A model generated the notes under the pieces. That model had not been told where the DNA came from. It was given only the letters and a program-made list of their open reading frames with translations, and ran no database searches. This document shows positions 34,001 through 43,268 of a stretch of DNA of 64,000 bases, one piece after another. The position numbers and the translations under genes are program-made. Origin of the DNA: Mesocentrotus franciscanus (Eukaryota > Echinodermata > Echinoidea > Camarodonta > Strongylocentrotidae); assembly GCA_037976565.1 (NCBI GenBank), contig CP137680.1, positions 25,493,403 to 25,557,402 on the forward strand, given 5' to 3'. Each line of letters starts with the position of its first letter. Position 1 is the first letter of the stretch.

Positions 34001-37000
34001 GTAACCATTTTCTTCAGAGTTTGTAGAGACCATCTTGCATGTGTGTAAATTATTCCAGTACTTGTTAGATCAAGGCATTGTACCATCTTTGTGGAAAACC
34101 TTGGTTTTAGGCAAAAAGGGGTCATAATTTGTGGAAAATTTTCTTGAAAGTCTGCAAACGGGGTCATTTTAGACTCCGCTAAAGATCATGTGTTACCCCT
34201 TTGAATACGAAGTGACACAGCCAGGACATAATGCTAACACCATGGAGAGCTTTCAATTAAGAGCCATATATATGTACGTGAGTTTCTGCTTTAGTAGATG
34301 GATTACAATTGTAAGACTTGAAATTATTTCAGTTAGACTTAGAGGAGGATGATGTTCTTCTAAGAATGAGGGAAAAGAAATGGTTCAGGGAGGAGAAAAG
34401 GAACATAAAAAAGAAAATGAGTTGCAGGCTATTAGCAAGTAGAAACATGATGTAATGCTGTGTATGATGTACAGTTCATGCTGCACAGTGCACATGTCTA
34501 GAGAGCAAATAAGGCATAGTTAATTACGGACTCCTTACATTACTGCCACAGGAAATAAGACCTCCAAGTCCAAATTTGTAAATGTGTGTCAAAATAATTT
34601 AGTAATTGATAAAAATTCCAGTACCCCGGTAATTATTAACGTCCTGTAAAAGTTACGATGTACATCATGAGGTGACATTGTAAGACCACAAATTTGATGT
34701 GGATTTGCAAGCATGTCTCCTGTGTCATGTCTATTAAAGTTGTCAGAGTTTCAGACTGCATTTAAACCATACACGTGTATATTCCAATTTCTGACCTGCA
34801 TAAAAGATTATTTCAAGATTTTTTCTCTCCTTCAGTGCACCTTTCGCCATGGTGCCTTTGCCATACACCCAAGTGGCTCACAGTGATGTTGAGTTCCGCT
34901 CAGAGAGTGACTGCTGTCTTTAGACACGATTCCCTCTACCGGTACTCCAGTTTTCCTAGTAATGGTCCTCTGTTTTACAACTTTTCCTTTCATCTCCTAC
35001 TCTGCATGTTGCAAATTATCTTCCTCTTCGGTTGAGCTGTAATTGCCCTGGCACCTTTGTCCTCCTCAGTTCAGCCCAGAGAGTGACCACAGTCTTTAGT
35101 CACTATTTCCTCTTCTCCAATTTTCCTGGTCATAGACATTTGTTCCATAACCTTTCCTGTTATCTCCACTCCCCTGCAGGTCGCAAATTTCCTCCCCTCT
35201 TTTAGCGCAGCCATTGCCACAGCACCCTCATCCTACATATGGCGGCTCACAGTGACGCTGAGTTCAGCCCAGAGAGTGACTGCGGTCTTTGGTCACTACT
35301 CCCTCTACTCTAGCCTACCCGATTCCACCGGATTATATCAGTTTCTATGTCAACTGTGTGCGGTACTAGAGATGACAGAGAACCTGGCCCTCATTGGGCT
35401 CACATGTGTGTCATCAAGAGAGTTATATGGTGGGTAGCTAAATAGGACGGCACATGCTCCAGTGAGCATGGCACCATGGTCAATTTCATACAATGGTTAT
35501 TAAAGTTTCTTTAACCCTGGATCCAACACTGGCTCTAATACCCATCCCCAACCCGTTGATAAATCTCAATGGCAACCCTAACGGTTAACCCTAATCTTCT
35601 AACTTTGACAAAATAACTGAGCAAATGCCTCTGAAGCATGTGTCTGATCACTGGATAGCCAGTGCAAATATTGTTTTGTTTATCAAAGTATACATTTGTG
35701 ATATTGTGGATTGTGGAAATTTTGATTTTTGTTTTTCTTTGTGTTTTTCTTTGATTGTTGTTGTTGTTGGTGTTGTTTTGTTTTTGTTTTTGTTTTTGTT
35801 TGTTTGTTTTTTTTTTTTTTGTTTTTTTTGGGGGTCCAAGAGCTCATTTTCATTTTCCAGAGCTTAATTACCTCTACCGGTAATTTCATTTTTTGTTCTT
35901 GTGCATTCGACAAATACATGTTTATAGAGGATTAGTACTCTTTCAGTTTAAATTATATTAAAAATGGTCGAATTTGGTATAATGGCAATTTATTTTGAAT
36001 GACAGGCTAAGAGACATTTTTGCGAGTTGTTGCTTTCGCGAATGACACCTCTGCAGTACTTCCGTAAACACTACGCCACGCCCACACTCCATGATACACA
36101 TTCAAGCTTCACGTATGGAAATAATTCAAAGGGTGAAGCCTCGACTAACACATTTCCAGATAGAGTGATACTTTGCCTATGTTTTTGTAAAGCAAGTGAA
36201 GTGAAGGTGAAATCCTGACCTTATTAATAATTGGCTCAGGTGAAGAAAGGTGATGACTTGAGGAGGGTGGGTACAGGCTTCAGATTGACGCCTGCATTAA
36301 AGGACTACCCATGTGTTGCTTTTGTAAAATCTCTAGCTGTTCCACCATGCAAACCTATAATTGTCTTAGTTATCATTAATGACTTGCACTCAATTTTTAA
36401 AATCAAATTTCTTTTCTCTTTTTTTTGCAGAAATTCATGAAATGTTTTTCATAACGTTCCAAGCCAGTTCCATGTTGTACATGATGTTTATGTGCCTCCT
36501 CTTCCGAATGGCCACAAACCTTGGTCCAGCACCCACTGAAGGAGTAAGCATGCCGCCTTTCTACCTATTCTCTGTTTATTTTTTATTTACAGCTATATTA
36601 AAAGACTCCATAAGCTACACCTCTGTCACTGCAAATGGTGTCAGACACATTATTTGTTCAGGTTGTATGGTGCATATTTGCATTTTGCTTCTGTGCTATA
36701 AGAAGACTGCTTAGAATTATAGCTTTAAAAGAACAGGAATAACATCTCTTCTGCTTAAAAATGTAATTTAGCTACTAGAGAGAGCAGCATGATACACTGT
36801 ATGCATATCTGACTCTCCTAACTTACCTGATATATACTGTTATCTGGATTTGGTTTTTAATCTTTCTTCCCTTCATGACAATGTTTTGTTTACATAGCAA
36901 CACTTATAGTCGGTATTTCATGCTGATTTCATGTAAAATAAGGCAAGATAAATTATGCACCAGTCATTTCGATGGGTTCAAATCCCACCACTGCCACCAT

Positions 37001-40000
37001 TTAAAAATAAGTGGATTGGTTACACCTCATCTCATCTCATAACATAACAACTTGTTGTCTTGTGGTTTGAAACTTGGAGCACATTGGTGAAGTCTCTTGA
37101 ATCTCATATGAGAGGTTCTTGGTTTAATCCCGTGCTCAGTGCTTATAGTTCTTGGACAAGGTGTTTTGCTCACAATTGTCCCCCCCCCCCTACCCAGTTG
37201 TTAATGGGTACCAGCCTACCGGGTGTATAAACTCTTAATTGGTAAAGGTTATAGATACATTTTTATAGCTTTATAGTCATCAAAAAATAAAAAGTGAAAA
37301 ATAAAAACGGCTTACATTTTTCTTCTGTTCATCATCATCTTCTTTATGTAACAACACTGCTTTTCTGGTTGGTATTGGTACTGTACTTGACAAACTAAAA
37401 TGATAAATCTATTATTTCTTTTCAATGCTCTCCACTCTGTACTTGTGTGATGCGAATTGCAAACCATTTTCACAATTTTGCACTTTCTTTTTCTTCTTTT
37501 CCCCTCCCTCTCTGGCCACTCTCTCTTCTTCCCCTTCCTCATCATACCCCTCACACTTCCTTCCCCTTTTCTCCTTCCCTCTTTCTCATTCCTCTCATTC
37601 CCCCTCCTCTCATTCCCCTCTCCTCTTCCCTGCCTTAATCCCCCCTCTCCCTATCATTCTCCTCCTCTTTTCTCGTTATTTCCCTCACTCTCCACTCCAC
37701 TCCATTCCCTTGCCCTTTCCCTCCTTCCCTCTTAATTTCCACTCCCTCTCATTTCCCTCCCTCTACTTTCTCTTTCCACTTCTTTCCTTCCCTCTACTTT
37801 CCCTCCTCTACTTTCCCTTTCCACTTCTATCCTTCCCTCTCCTTCCCTATTGTTTCATATCCCTGATCGCTCCATCCCCTCCACTTTACCCTCCCTTCCC
37901 ATCTTACACTTCCTTCCTCTATATTCATCTGCTCAGGAGAGAAACATTCTCCATAAAAAGCTTGCCCTTTTCTTCACAAACCTGGTGGCATTTATCTCTG
38001 CTATGTACTTCTTCTTCAGACACAACTGGTACTGTGAACCAGGAGGTAAGATCAGTCAAAGGGGATCAAATTCTAAAAGTAACTGTTTCCTAAGAATGTT
38101 GAAAATCCTATTGACTTTTACATTCATGGTGATTTAAATAAAATTGTATAAAGATCTGCATCATTTGTAAAAAGAAAAATGTGCCAAAAACGCTTTGAGA
38201 CTTTTCCATTATCCCCAACTATTTCCCCTATTAAATCCAATCTGTTTCCATTCAGCCAATTTTATATGTCACTGAGTTGAGTAAATGGATTTCATCCATT
38301 CCTGTTGGTCAGGAAGGACAATTGTATCCCTGATGCAAAAGTACTTTTCCATTCATACTCTGGTACAAATATTGTGTTGCTTATATATGATAGGGAGGAT
38401 GCATTGAAAGATAGTCATTTCATATCGTGAAAGTCACAGAAACTTCACTGGTTTTGGGACTTGGGGTGATCATAAAATGTGGTTTAAGATTCTACCAACC
38501 TTACAATTTTGCAGAAAACAGCACATGAGTCAGTTTGGTTTAACATTATTTGCCATTTTTTAATTGTGGAAAAAGCAAGATATTCCTGGGCACATCTATA
38601 CATTTTTCCACTTTTTTTTTCCACACACCTGTATCTCTCAGAGTCATTCTTATTATAATGTACAAAGTTTTCTAATCTCTCTTAATAGAATATCTCCTTG
38701 CTTCCAGTTGCATAGTCTGTGTCTGTACATTCTGTCATATTTGTTTATCTATTTGTTTATTGTATCCCCCGGCAGTATGCCGGTGGGGTACTTTGGATTC
38801 AGCAGCGTTACGCCGCCGCCGCCCGCCGCGTCATATTCTTGTGTGCGCTCTAACTGCCACATTCCTTGACGGATTTTTTTCAAATTTTGTATGGAGGTGT
38901 ATCTTGGTATAATCTACACACCTATAACTTTTGGTGATGCTGCCCTCAGTGTTCCGTCTTCTATAGGGTAAAAGGCCATATTTTTGTGGATGGTTTGTGT
39001 GTGCTCTATAGGCCACATTTCTCGAGGGATTTTGTTCAAATTTTGAACGAAGGTGTATCTTGGTATAATCTAGAAGCCTATAGATTTTGGTGATGCTGCC
39101 TCCAGTGTTCCGTCTTTTATAGGGTCAAAGGTCATATTTTGATAGATGTCTCATGTGCACACTAGTGTGCGGTCTAACTGCATCATTTCTTGACGGATTT
39201 CTTTCAAATTTTGTATGGAGGTGTATCTTGGTATAATCTACACACCTATAACTTTTGGTGATGCTGCCCCATTGTTCCGTCTTCTATAGGGTAAAAGCCC
39301 ATATTTTTGTGGATGGTTTGTGTGCGCTTTATAGGCCACATTTCTCAAGGGATTTTGTTCAAATTTTGAACGAAGGTGTATCTTGGTACGATCTACAAGC
39401 CTATAGATTTTGCTGATGCTGCCTCCAGTGTTCCGTCTTTTATAGGGTCAAAGGTCATATTTTGATAGATATCTTGTGTGCACTCTAGTGTGTGGTCTAA
39501 TTACATCATTTCTTAACAGATTTCTTTCAAATTGAGTATGGAAGTGTATGTTGGTAAAATCTACGCACCTATAGTTTTTGGTGATGCTGCCACGAGTGTC
39601 CCGTGTTTTATAGGGTCAAAGGTCATATTTTGGTGGGTGTCTAGTGTGCGCTCTGCAGGTCATATTTCATGACGGATTTCTTTCAAATTTTGAAAGGAGA
39701 TGTATCTTGGTACAATCTACACATCTACACTTTTGGGCGATGTTGCCCTCATTGTTCCGTCTTTTATACGGTCAAAGGTCATATGTCTTTTATGCGCTCT
39801 AACTGCCACATTTCTTGACGGATTTCTTTCAAATGTTGTATGGAGGTGTGTCTTAGTACAATGTACACATCTTTAGTGTTTGGTGATGCTGCCACCTGTG
39901 TTCAGTCTGTTATAGGGTCAAAGGTCATATTTTGGTGGCTGTCTTTGTGCGCTCTGCAGGTCATATTTCATGACGGATTTCTTTCAAATTTTGAAAGGAG

Positions 40001-42886
40001 ATGTATCTTGGTACAATCTACACATCTACACTTTTGGGCGATGCTGCCCTCATTGTTCCGTCTTTTATATGGTCAAAGGTCATATGTCTTTTATGCGCTC
40101 TAACTGCCACATTTCTTGACGGATTTATTTCAAATGTTGTATGGAGGTGTGTCTTAGTACAATGTACACATCTTTAGTGTTTGGTGATGCTGCCACCTGT
40201 GTTCCGTCTGTTATAGAGTCAAAGGTCGTATTTTGGTGGCTGTCTTTTGTGCGCTCTAACTGCTACATTTCTTACAAGATTTCTTTCAAATTTTCTACAG
40301 AGATGCATTATCTACACACATATTGGTTTGGTGATGCTGCTCCTATCCTAGTCTTGACAATAGTCCCGAGCCACTAGTGGTGATCTCTACATCATCCTTT
40401 TGTTTCAGGGAGGAGAGAGGGGATCTTTGTCCCTCCTTCGAACATTAGGACGACACAAAATCGCTGCCACTGCCGGGGGATACATTCGCATTGCGCGGCA
40501 ATACAAATTGCGATATTTCTAGTTTATTTATTTATTCATCCATTTATTTATTTATTAATATTTATTGAATAATTTATTTATTTTTATTTGTTCCTAGGCT
40601 GTGAGTCATATATTCAAATAATAAAAACAGCTTGCTTCTAATCTCTCCCATCACACCATGTGCTTGTTTTCATTTACATAGTACAGTATGCCTGCCTACT
40701 CGAAATACCTCTTAGAAAAAGTGAGATTAACATGCTTTCTTAAATTTCATCTTTCATAGCCCCTTTTGAAGTCAATAGCTTTCCAGAGCTAAGTAAATCT
40801 CTCCTCACATTTTTTGTTCAGTTTTATGAGTTAATATATTTTGGTTATTATAAAAAACATTTTTCTAGTCTTTTTCTTACCATATCCTTGATATCATTTA
40901 ATACAGTGAATAGTTGTTTGCCTACTGTAAATAACCCCAATTGAAATTTGTTTGACTGCTGTATATAAATACCTCACAAAAAGATGACATTACCCTGGGT
41001 TTGTTTTTCTTTCTTTTTGAAGCCCCTTGTCAAGCGACAAGAGCATTTTGAAAAGCTTTTCAGAGCTAAATCATTCTCTGCTCACATTTGCATTTTTGAA
41101 TTTTTTAAATTATTTATTTTCCATTCATTTATTAGGTGATCTGCAAAAAAGTTTATTTTGTCAGAATGTCCATTCTTTATACTTTATTTCTTCATTCTTT
41201 CTTTCTGTACATTTTTTTTTTTTGTGGTCAAATTTTCTTTTAAAAAATGCACCTTCCAATCACCATCAATATCTCACTTCTAATTCCCCTTGGTCAGGAA
41301 TAGACAACCTCTCCCTCTCAGTCACTCAACTGTGACGTCATCTAGGCGCCATTTTGTGAAATTGCATAATCAATCATATCTTCCTATCTAGCTATAACAA
41401 ATTTACCAAATTTGGCACACATAAACTTCAGGCCCCTCCCCCCTCCAAAAAAGCGTCTGGTTTACATTTTCGACTTCTTCTCTAAAATGCAAGGCTGGAT
41501 ATTAACCAAACCTGGTAGGGATCATCCTTAGGCAAGGATGATCTAAAGTTGTACAAAATGCAACTCCCCAAAAGTTCCTCAGTGGCAGTAATTTGACATT
41601 TTCTTCTTCTTCTTGAAACCCATGGCTGGATTCTAACCAGAATTTGTATGAATGTGATACATGCCCTTGCAGGGGACTTGGAAAACAGCACCCCTGAATT
41701 GCCCTACTGTTCCCAAAAATCCTATTTTCCTGGTGCAAAGGATGGTAGCTAGTTTTAGCGGAATAGTGAACCCTATTTTTTTATGTACAAAATCTATAGG
41801 GAAATTCCGTCATTCAAATACTGTATGAGGGTGAAATACAGCTCCTCTTTCTGTGAGCAATTGTTGATCATACGTCAGATGCAGTCTGGCAATCATTTAT
41901 TCATTATTTCAGATCTACATGTTTTTGCAGGGGCCTGTTTCGAAACCATCATATGACTAAATCAGTGCTAGTAAGCTACTTGTCCGCTACATGATTCACA
42001 AAGCCTTTTTTGCCAAGATCAAGGACAACATCCTGACTAAGGAGTTATGATGCCTCCCACCCTGTCATATCCTTCGTAATATACGTGCCTTCACGGTTGT
42101 TTCAACGCAAAGCATGCCAGGACAGATTTTAAGTACGGCAGTAGATTTTCACCTTCGCCGCGATCAGCTTTTCCATTGCCAACAACGGGATTTTTATCCC
42201 GTCGAATCAACATCATAATCTTGTACAGGATGCGTTATTCTGCAGTGATTTTCTTTCATTCCAGTATCATTTGTACAGTAAGAAACCAAAGTTTGTGATT
42301 GTGTATTGTTATGACGATCCTTCAAAAAATAAAGCTGATAATACGAGTAAAGTGGGCTAATGAGAGTGGGTTCCTTGGTATGAATATGTAGTCCCATATG
42401 TTCAAATGTGTGTGTGTGAAGTTTGGGTCGGTGGTTTGCCTTTTAAGCTGCTAAACATTCATGTTTTAGGTTGAAGGATCGTCATAAAAATACATAATCA
42501 CAGACTTTGGTTTATTACCGTACAAATGATACTGGAATGAAAGAAAATCACTGCAGAATAACGGATCCTGTACAAGATTATGATGTCATGTTGATTCGAC
42601 AGGATAACATTCCCGTTGTTGGCAATGGAACAGCTGATCGCGGCGAAGGTGAAATCTACTGCCGTACTTAAAATCTGTCCCGGCATGCTTTGCGTTGAAA
42701 CAACTGTGAAGGCACGTATTTTGAAGTCGATGTTTTCTTTTCTTGCTTTCAATTGCAGTGTACAGTTTATTTGCTTGCTGTGAATATCTGGTAGTCATCA
42801 CCAACATCATCTTTCACATCGTAGTATCGACTTACTTTGAAGATAGAGAGCTGAGACTTGGATGCAGGATAAACAGCAAGAAATGA
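30862..42886 (+). CDS. PGAP2: PGAP2-like GPI-anchor lipid-remodelling protein, complete (254 aa, 5 coding exons)
   Basis: PGAP2 (FRAG1/DRAM/Sfk1 family) is a multi-span Golgi/ER protein needed, with PGAP3, for fatty-acid remodelling of GPI anchors. Coding exons 30862-31026, 35180-35429, 36431-36543, 37937-38045 and 42759-42886 join with phases 0, 1, 0, 1 and total 765 nt, a length typical of the family. Residues 15-42 form the first membrane span, followed by the lumenal NFEDTTETHC motif. Exon 2 gives NFLPSFSAAIA and YIWRLTVTLSSAQR, matching the family 'NYLPS-SAAIG---PQRY-WR--I-LHSAPR'. Then ENLALIGLTCVSSRE, IHEMFFITF, HKKLALFFTNLVAF and ACCEYLVVITNIIFH follow in the expected order. Spans are visible in each later exon. 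The start ATG follows 74 nt of exon after the acceptor. Introns, especially intron 1 (4.2 kb) and intron 4 (4.7 kb), are filled with repeats. Confidence 0.93.
31184..31209. repeat. Perfect 26-bp palindrome in PGAP2 intron 1
   Basis: AGGGTTTGATAGT followed directly by its reverse complement. No flanking repeat explains it. Confidence 0.95.
31562..31674. mobile_element. Small foldback element (113 bp)
   Basis: The arms pair from AAATTATCACTCCCTCGGTG on the left with CACCTTGGGAGTGATAAGTT on the right. The core at 31597-31639 is perfect (CCTTCTATCACCCCCGAGG with its complement) round a CGAAG loop. It is either a MITE or a locally folded RNA-scale hairpin within PGAP2 intron 1. Confidence 0.8.
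32448..33479. mobile_element. DNA transposon-like element with AATAAGCGAGTTCGTAATT ends
   Basis: The 19-bp inverted ends lie at 32448-32466 and 33461-33479 with one mismatch. Further in, CAAAGGTCAATTGAAC and GATTTGACCTTTG continue the symmetry imperfectly. A second inner foldback (about 33096-33183) pairs AATCAAATTTC-CATAGG-CGGGACT with its partner and has a CACGAGGA/TCCTCGTG core. No transposase frame is visible. Confidence 0.75.
33550..34120 (+). pseudogene. Non-LTR retrotransposon fragment (pre-RT and RT start)
   Basis: Plus-strand frames give QRELQKKINQLIVRSKK, then after a shift FRDNDTRSAWKTMQNLTGYR, then LAVNKSAGPDNISNHFLQSL, matching the linker 'R-AW--I---TGY' and RT 'NKS-GPD-IS---L' motifs. 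Stops and shifts are frequent. It directly follows the 32448-33479 element in PGAP2 intron 1. Confidence 0.8.
34831..35000 (+). pseudogene. Decayed duplicate of PGAP2 exon 2 (copy A)
   Basis: The segment aligns with exon 2 and its flank. KWLTVMLSSAQRVTAVF is read in an open frame beside the true exon's RLTVTLSSAQRVTAVF, with the same SLY after it. An upstream CTTCAG could act as acceptor. It diverges before any splice donor equivalent. Confidence 0.75.
35002..35176 (+). pseudogene. Decayed duplicate of PGAP2 exon 2 (copy B)
   Basis: TGCATGTTGCAAATTATCTT corresponds to TGCAGGTCGCAAATTTCCTC at the true exon start, but the AG of the acceptor is changed to AT. AGTTCAGCCCAGAGAGTGAC then matches exon 2 exactly. 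The frame is broken (TGA early). The shared words are spaced about 176 bp (A to B) and 193 bp (B to exon 2). Confidence 0.8.
35180..35429 (+). CDS. PGAP2: PGAP2 coding exon 2
   Basis: Residues 56-138: VANFLPSFSAAIA...YIWRLTV...ENLALIGLTCVSSRELY. Acceptor CCCCTGCAG, donor ATG|GTGGGT, phase 1. Two diverged partial copies of this exon lie immediately upstream. Confidence 0.92.
35720..35835. repeat. T/GT-rich low-complexity tract
   Basis: (TTGTTTTTG)n and poly(T), in PGAP2 intron 2. The Lys/Thr-rich and Phe/Val-rich ORFs here are artefacts. Confidence 0.9.
36431..36543 (+). CDS. PGAP2: PGAP2 coding exon 3
   Basis: Residues 139-176: EIHEMFFITFQASSML...ATNLGPAPTEG, containing a membrane span. Acceptor TTTTTTTTGCAG, donor GGA|GTAAGC, phase 0. 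Confidence 0.93.
36960..37262 (+). mobile_element. tRNA-derived SINE(s) in PGAP2 intron 3
   Basis: TGGGTTCAAATCCCACCACT at about 36973 and TTGGTTTAATCCCGTGCTC at about 37120 resemble pol III B boxes. The second is preceded by an A-box-like TTGGTGAAGTC (about 37084) and followed by a CCCAGTTGTTAATGGGTACC motif often seen in invertebrate SINE bodies. No TSD was established. These are not tRNA genes, since no cloverleaf forms. Confidence 0.6.
37475..37936 (+). repeat. Long polypyrimidine tract abutting PGAP2 exon 4
   Basis: About 450 nt of C/T-rich sequence (CCTCTC, TTCCCTCC words) runs almost to the GCTCAG acceptor at 37936. A 222-codon open frame crosses it into exon 4 but is a low-complexity artefact. 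Confidence 0.9.
37937..38045 (+). CDS. PGAP2: PGAP2 coding exon 4
   Basis: Residues 177-212: ERNILHKKLALFF...FRHNWYCEPG, containing a membrane span. It is preceded by about 450 nt of nearly pure pyrimidine. Donor GGAG|GTAAGA, phase 1. Confidence 0.93.
38761..40484. mobile_element. TIR element filled with a 155-bp tandem repeat (PGAP2 intron 4)
   Basis: The perfect 16-bp ends TGTATCCCCCGGCAGT (38761-38776) and ACTGCCGGGGGATACA (40469-40484) enclose about ten units spaced roughly 145-168 bp. Each has TTGACGGATTTCTTTCAAAT, TGTATCTTGGTA-AATCTAC, GGTGATGCTGCC and TTCCGTCTTTTATAGGGTCA. Units alternate, giving about 323-bp dimers early and about 301-bp dimers later. Most units contain GGGTCAAAGGTCA. 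The left end folds as a hairpin (CCGGCAGTATGCCGG). No protein is encoded. Confidence 0.88.
41340..41760. repeat. Probable dispersed repeat in PGAP2 intron 4
   Basis: GGCTGGAT-TTAACCA and GACATTTTCTTCTTC / TTACATTTTCGACTTCTTC words recur about 120 bp apart, the habit of internally repetitive elements. No ends were found. Confidence 0.35.
42081..42720. mobile_element. Large foldback element next to PGAP2 exon 5
   Basis: The left arm 42081-42325 and right arm 42471-42720 are near-exact inverted copies (ATACGTGCCTTCACGGTTGT with its complement at the outside, ATGACGATCCTTCAA with its complement at the inside), separated by a 145-bp loop. The right arm ends 38 bp before exon 5. Minus-strand ORFs here are artefacts. 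Confidence 0.92.
42759..42886 (+). CDS. PGAP2: PGAP2 coding exon 5 and stop
   Basis: Residues 213-254: VYSLFACCEYLVV...STYFEDRELRLG, ending INSKK before TGA at 42884-42886. Acceptor CTTTCAATTGCAG. The last membrane span and a short basic cytosolic tail are visible. Confidence 0.93.
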
Positions 42887-42999
42887 ACAGTAAGAACAAA
42901 CTAGATAGGAAACATATTTCTTTGCATTTTATAGATCCTTGTTACTATCTCTTTCAGAAACTACTGGGGAATTACCTTCAACTATCAGGGCTAAAAAAC

Positions 43000-43005
43000 A
43001 ATAAA
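43000..43005 (+). terminator. Poly(A) signal AATAAA, PGAP2
   Basis: AATAAA 114 nt after the stop codon, followed by A-rich sequence. This is the first such signal downstream of exon 5. Confidence 0.5.
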
Positions 43006-43039
43006 AAAAAGAATACAGGGTCAACAATGAAGTGGGTCT

Positions 43040-43268
43040 AGAAAAATTACCTTGTTATAGCTAGAGTTTGGCAAGATATTAATCCATATTTGCTGCTCTC
43101 CACCCAGGTGAAGTAAATGGGTCCCTGGTAGTAAGAAATTCCTTGAATGCCTTATGATCATGGTAGCTCGGCTAAAATAGTATGATTGCAGGGAGAAGAG
43201 CATTAATACTGATGGGGCTTCCCTGAGTAATTAAACAGGACATATTATTATTATATTATTATTATTTG
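43040..43268 (+). mobile_element. SINE-like 3' part with (TTA)n tail
   Basis: TCTCCACCCAGGTG-A-TAAATGGGTCCCTGGTAG, followed by TTCCTTGAATGCCTTATGAT, then a (TAT)n/(TTA)n tail. This resembles widespread invertebrate SINE 3' domains, remembered rather than checked. Confidence 0.5.

Noticed and set aside
37425..38093. 222-codon open frame ending near PGAP2 exon 4
   Set aside because: It is a low-complexity translation of the polypyrimidine tract. Its last part runs over PGAP2 exon 4 in a different frame from the PGAP2 reading frame.
42498..42810. Minus-strand ORFs before PGAP2 exon 5
   Set aside because: They lie in the right arm of the foldback element and run antisense over exon 5.
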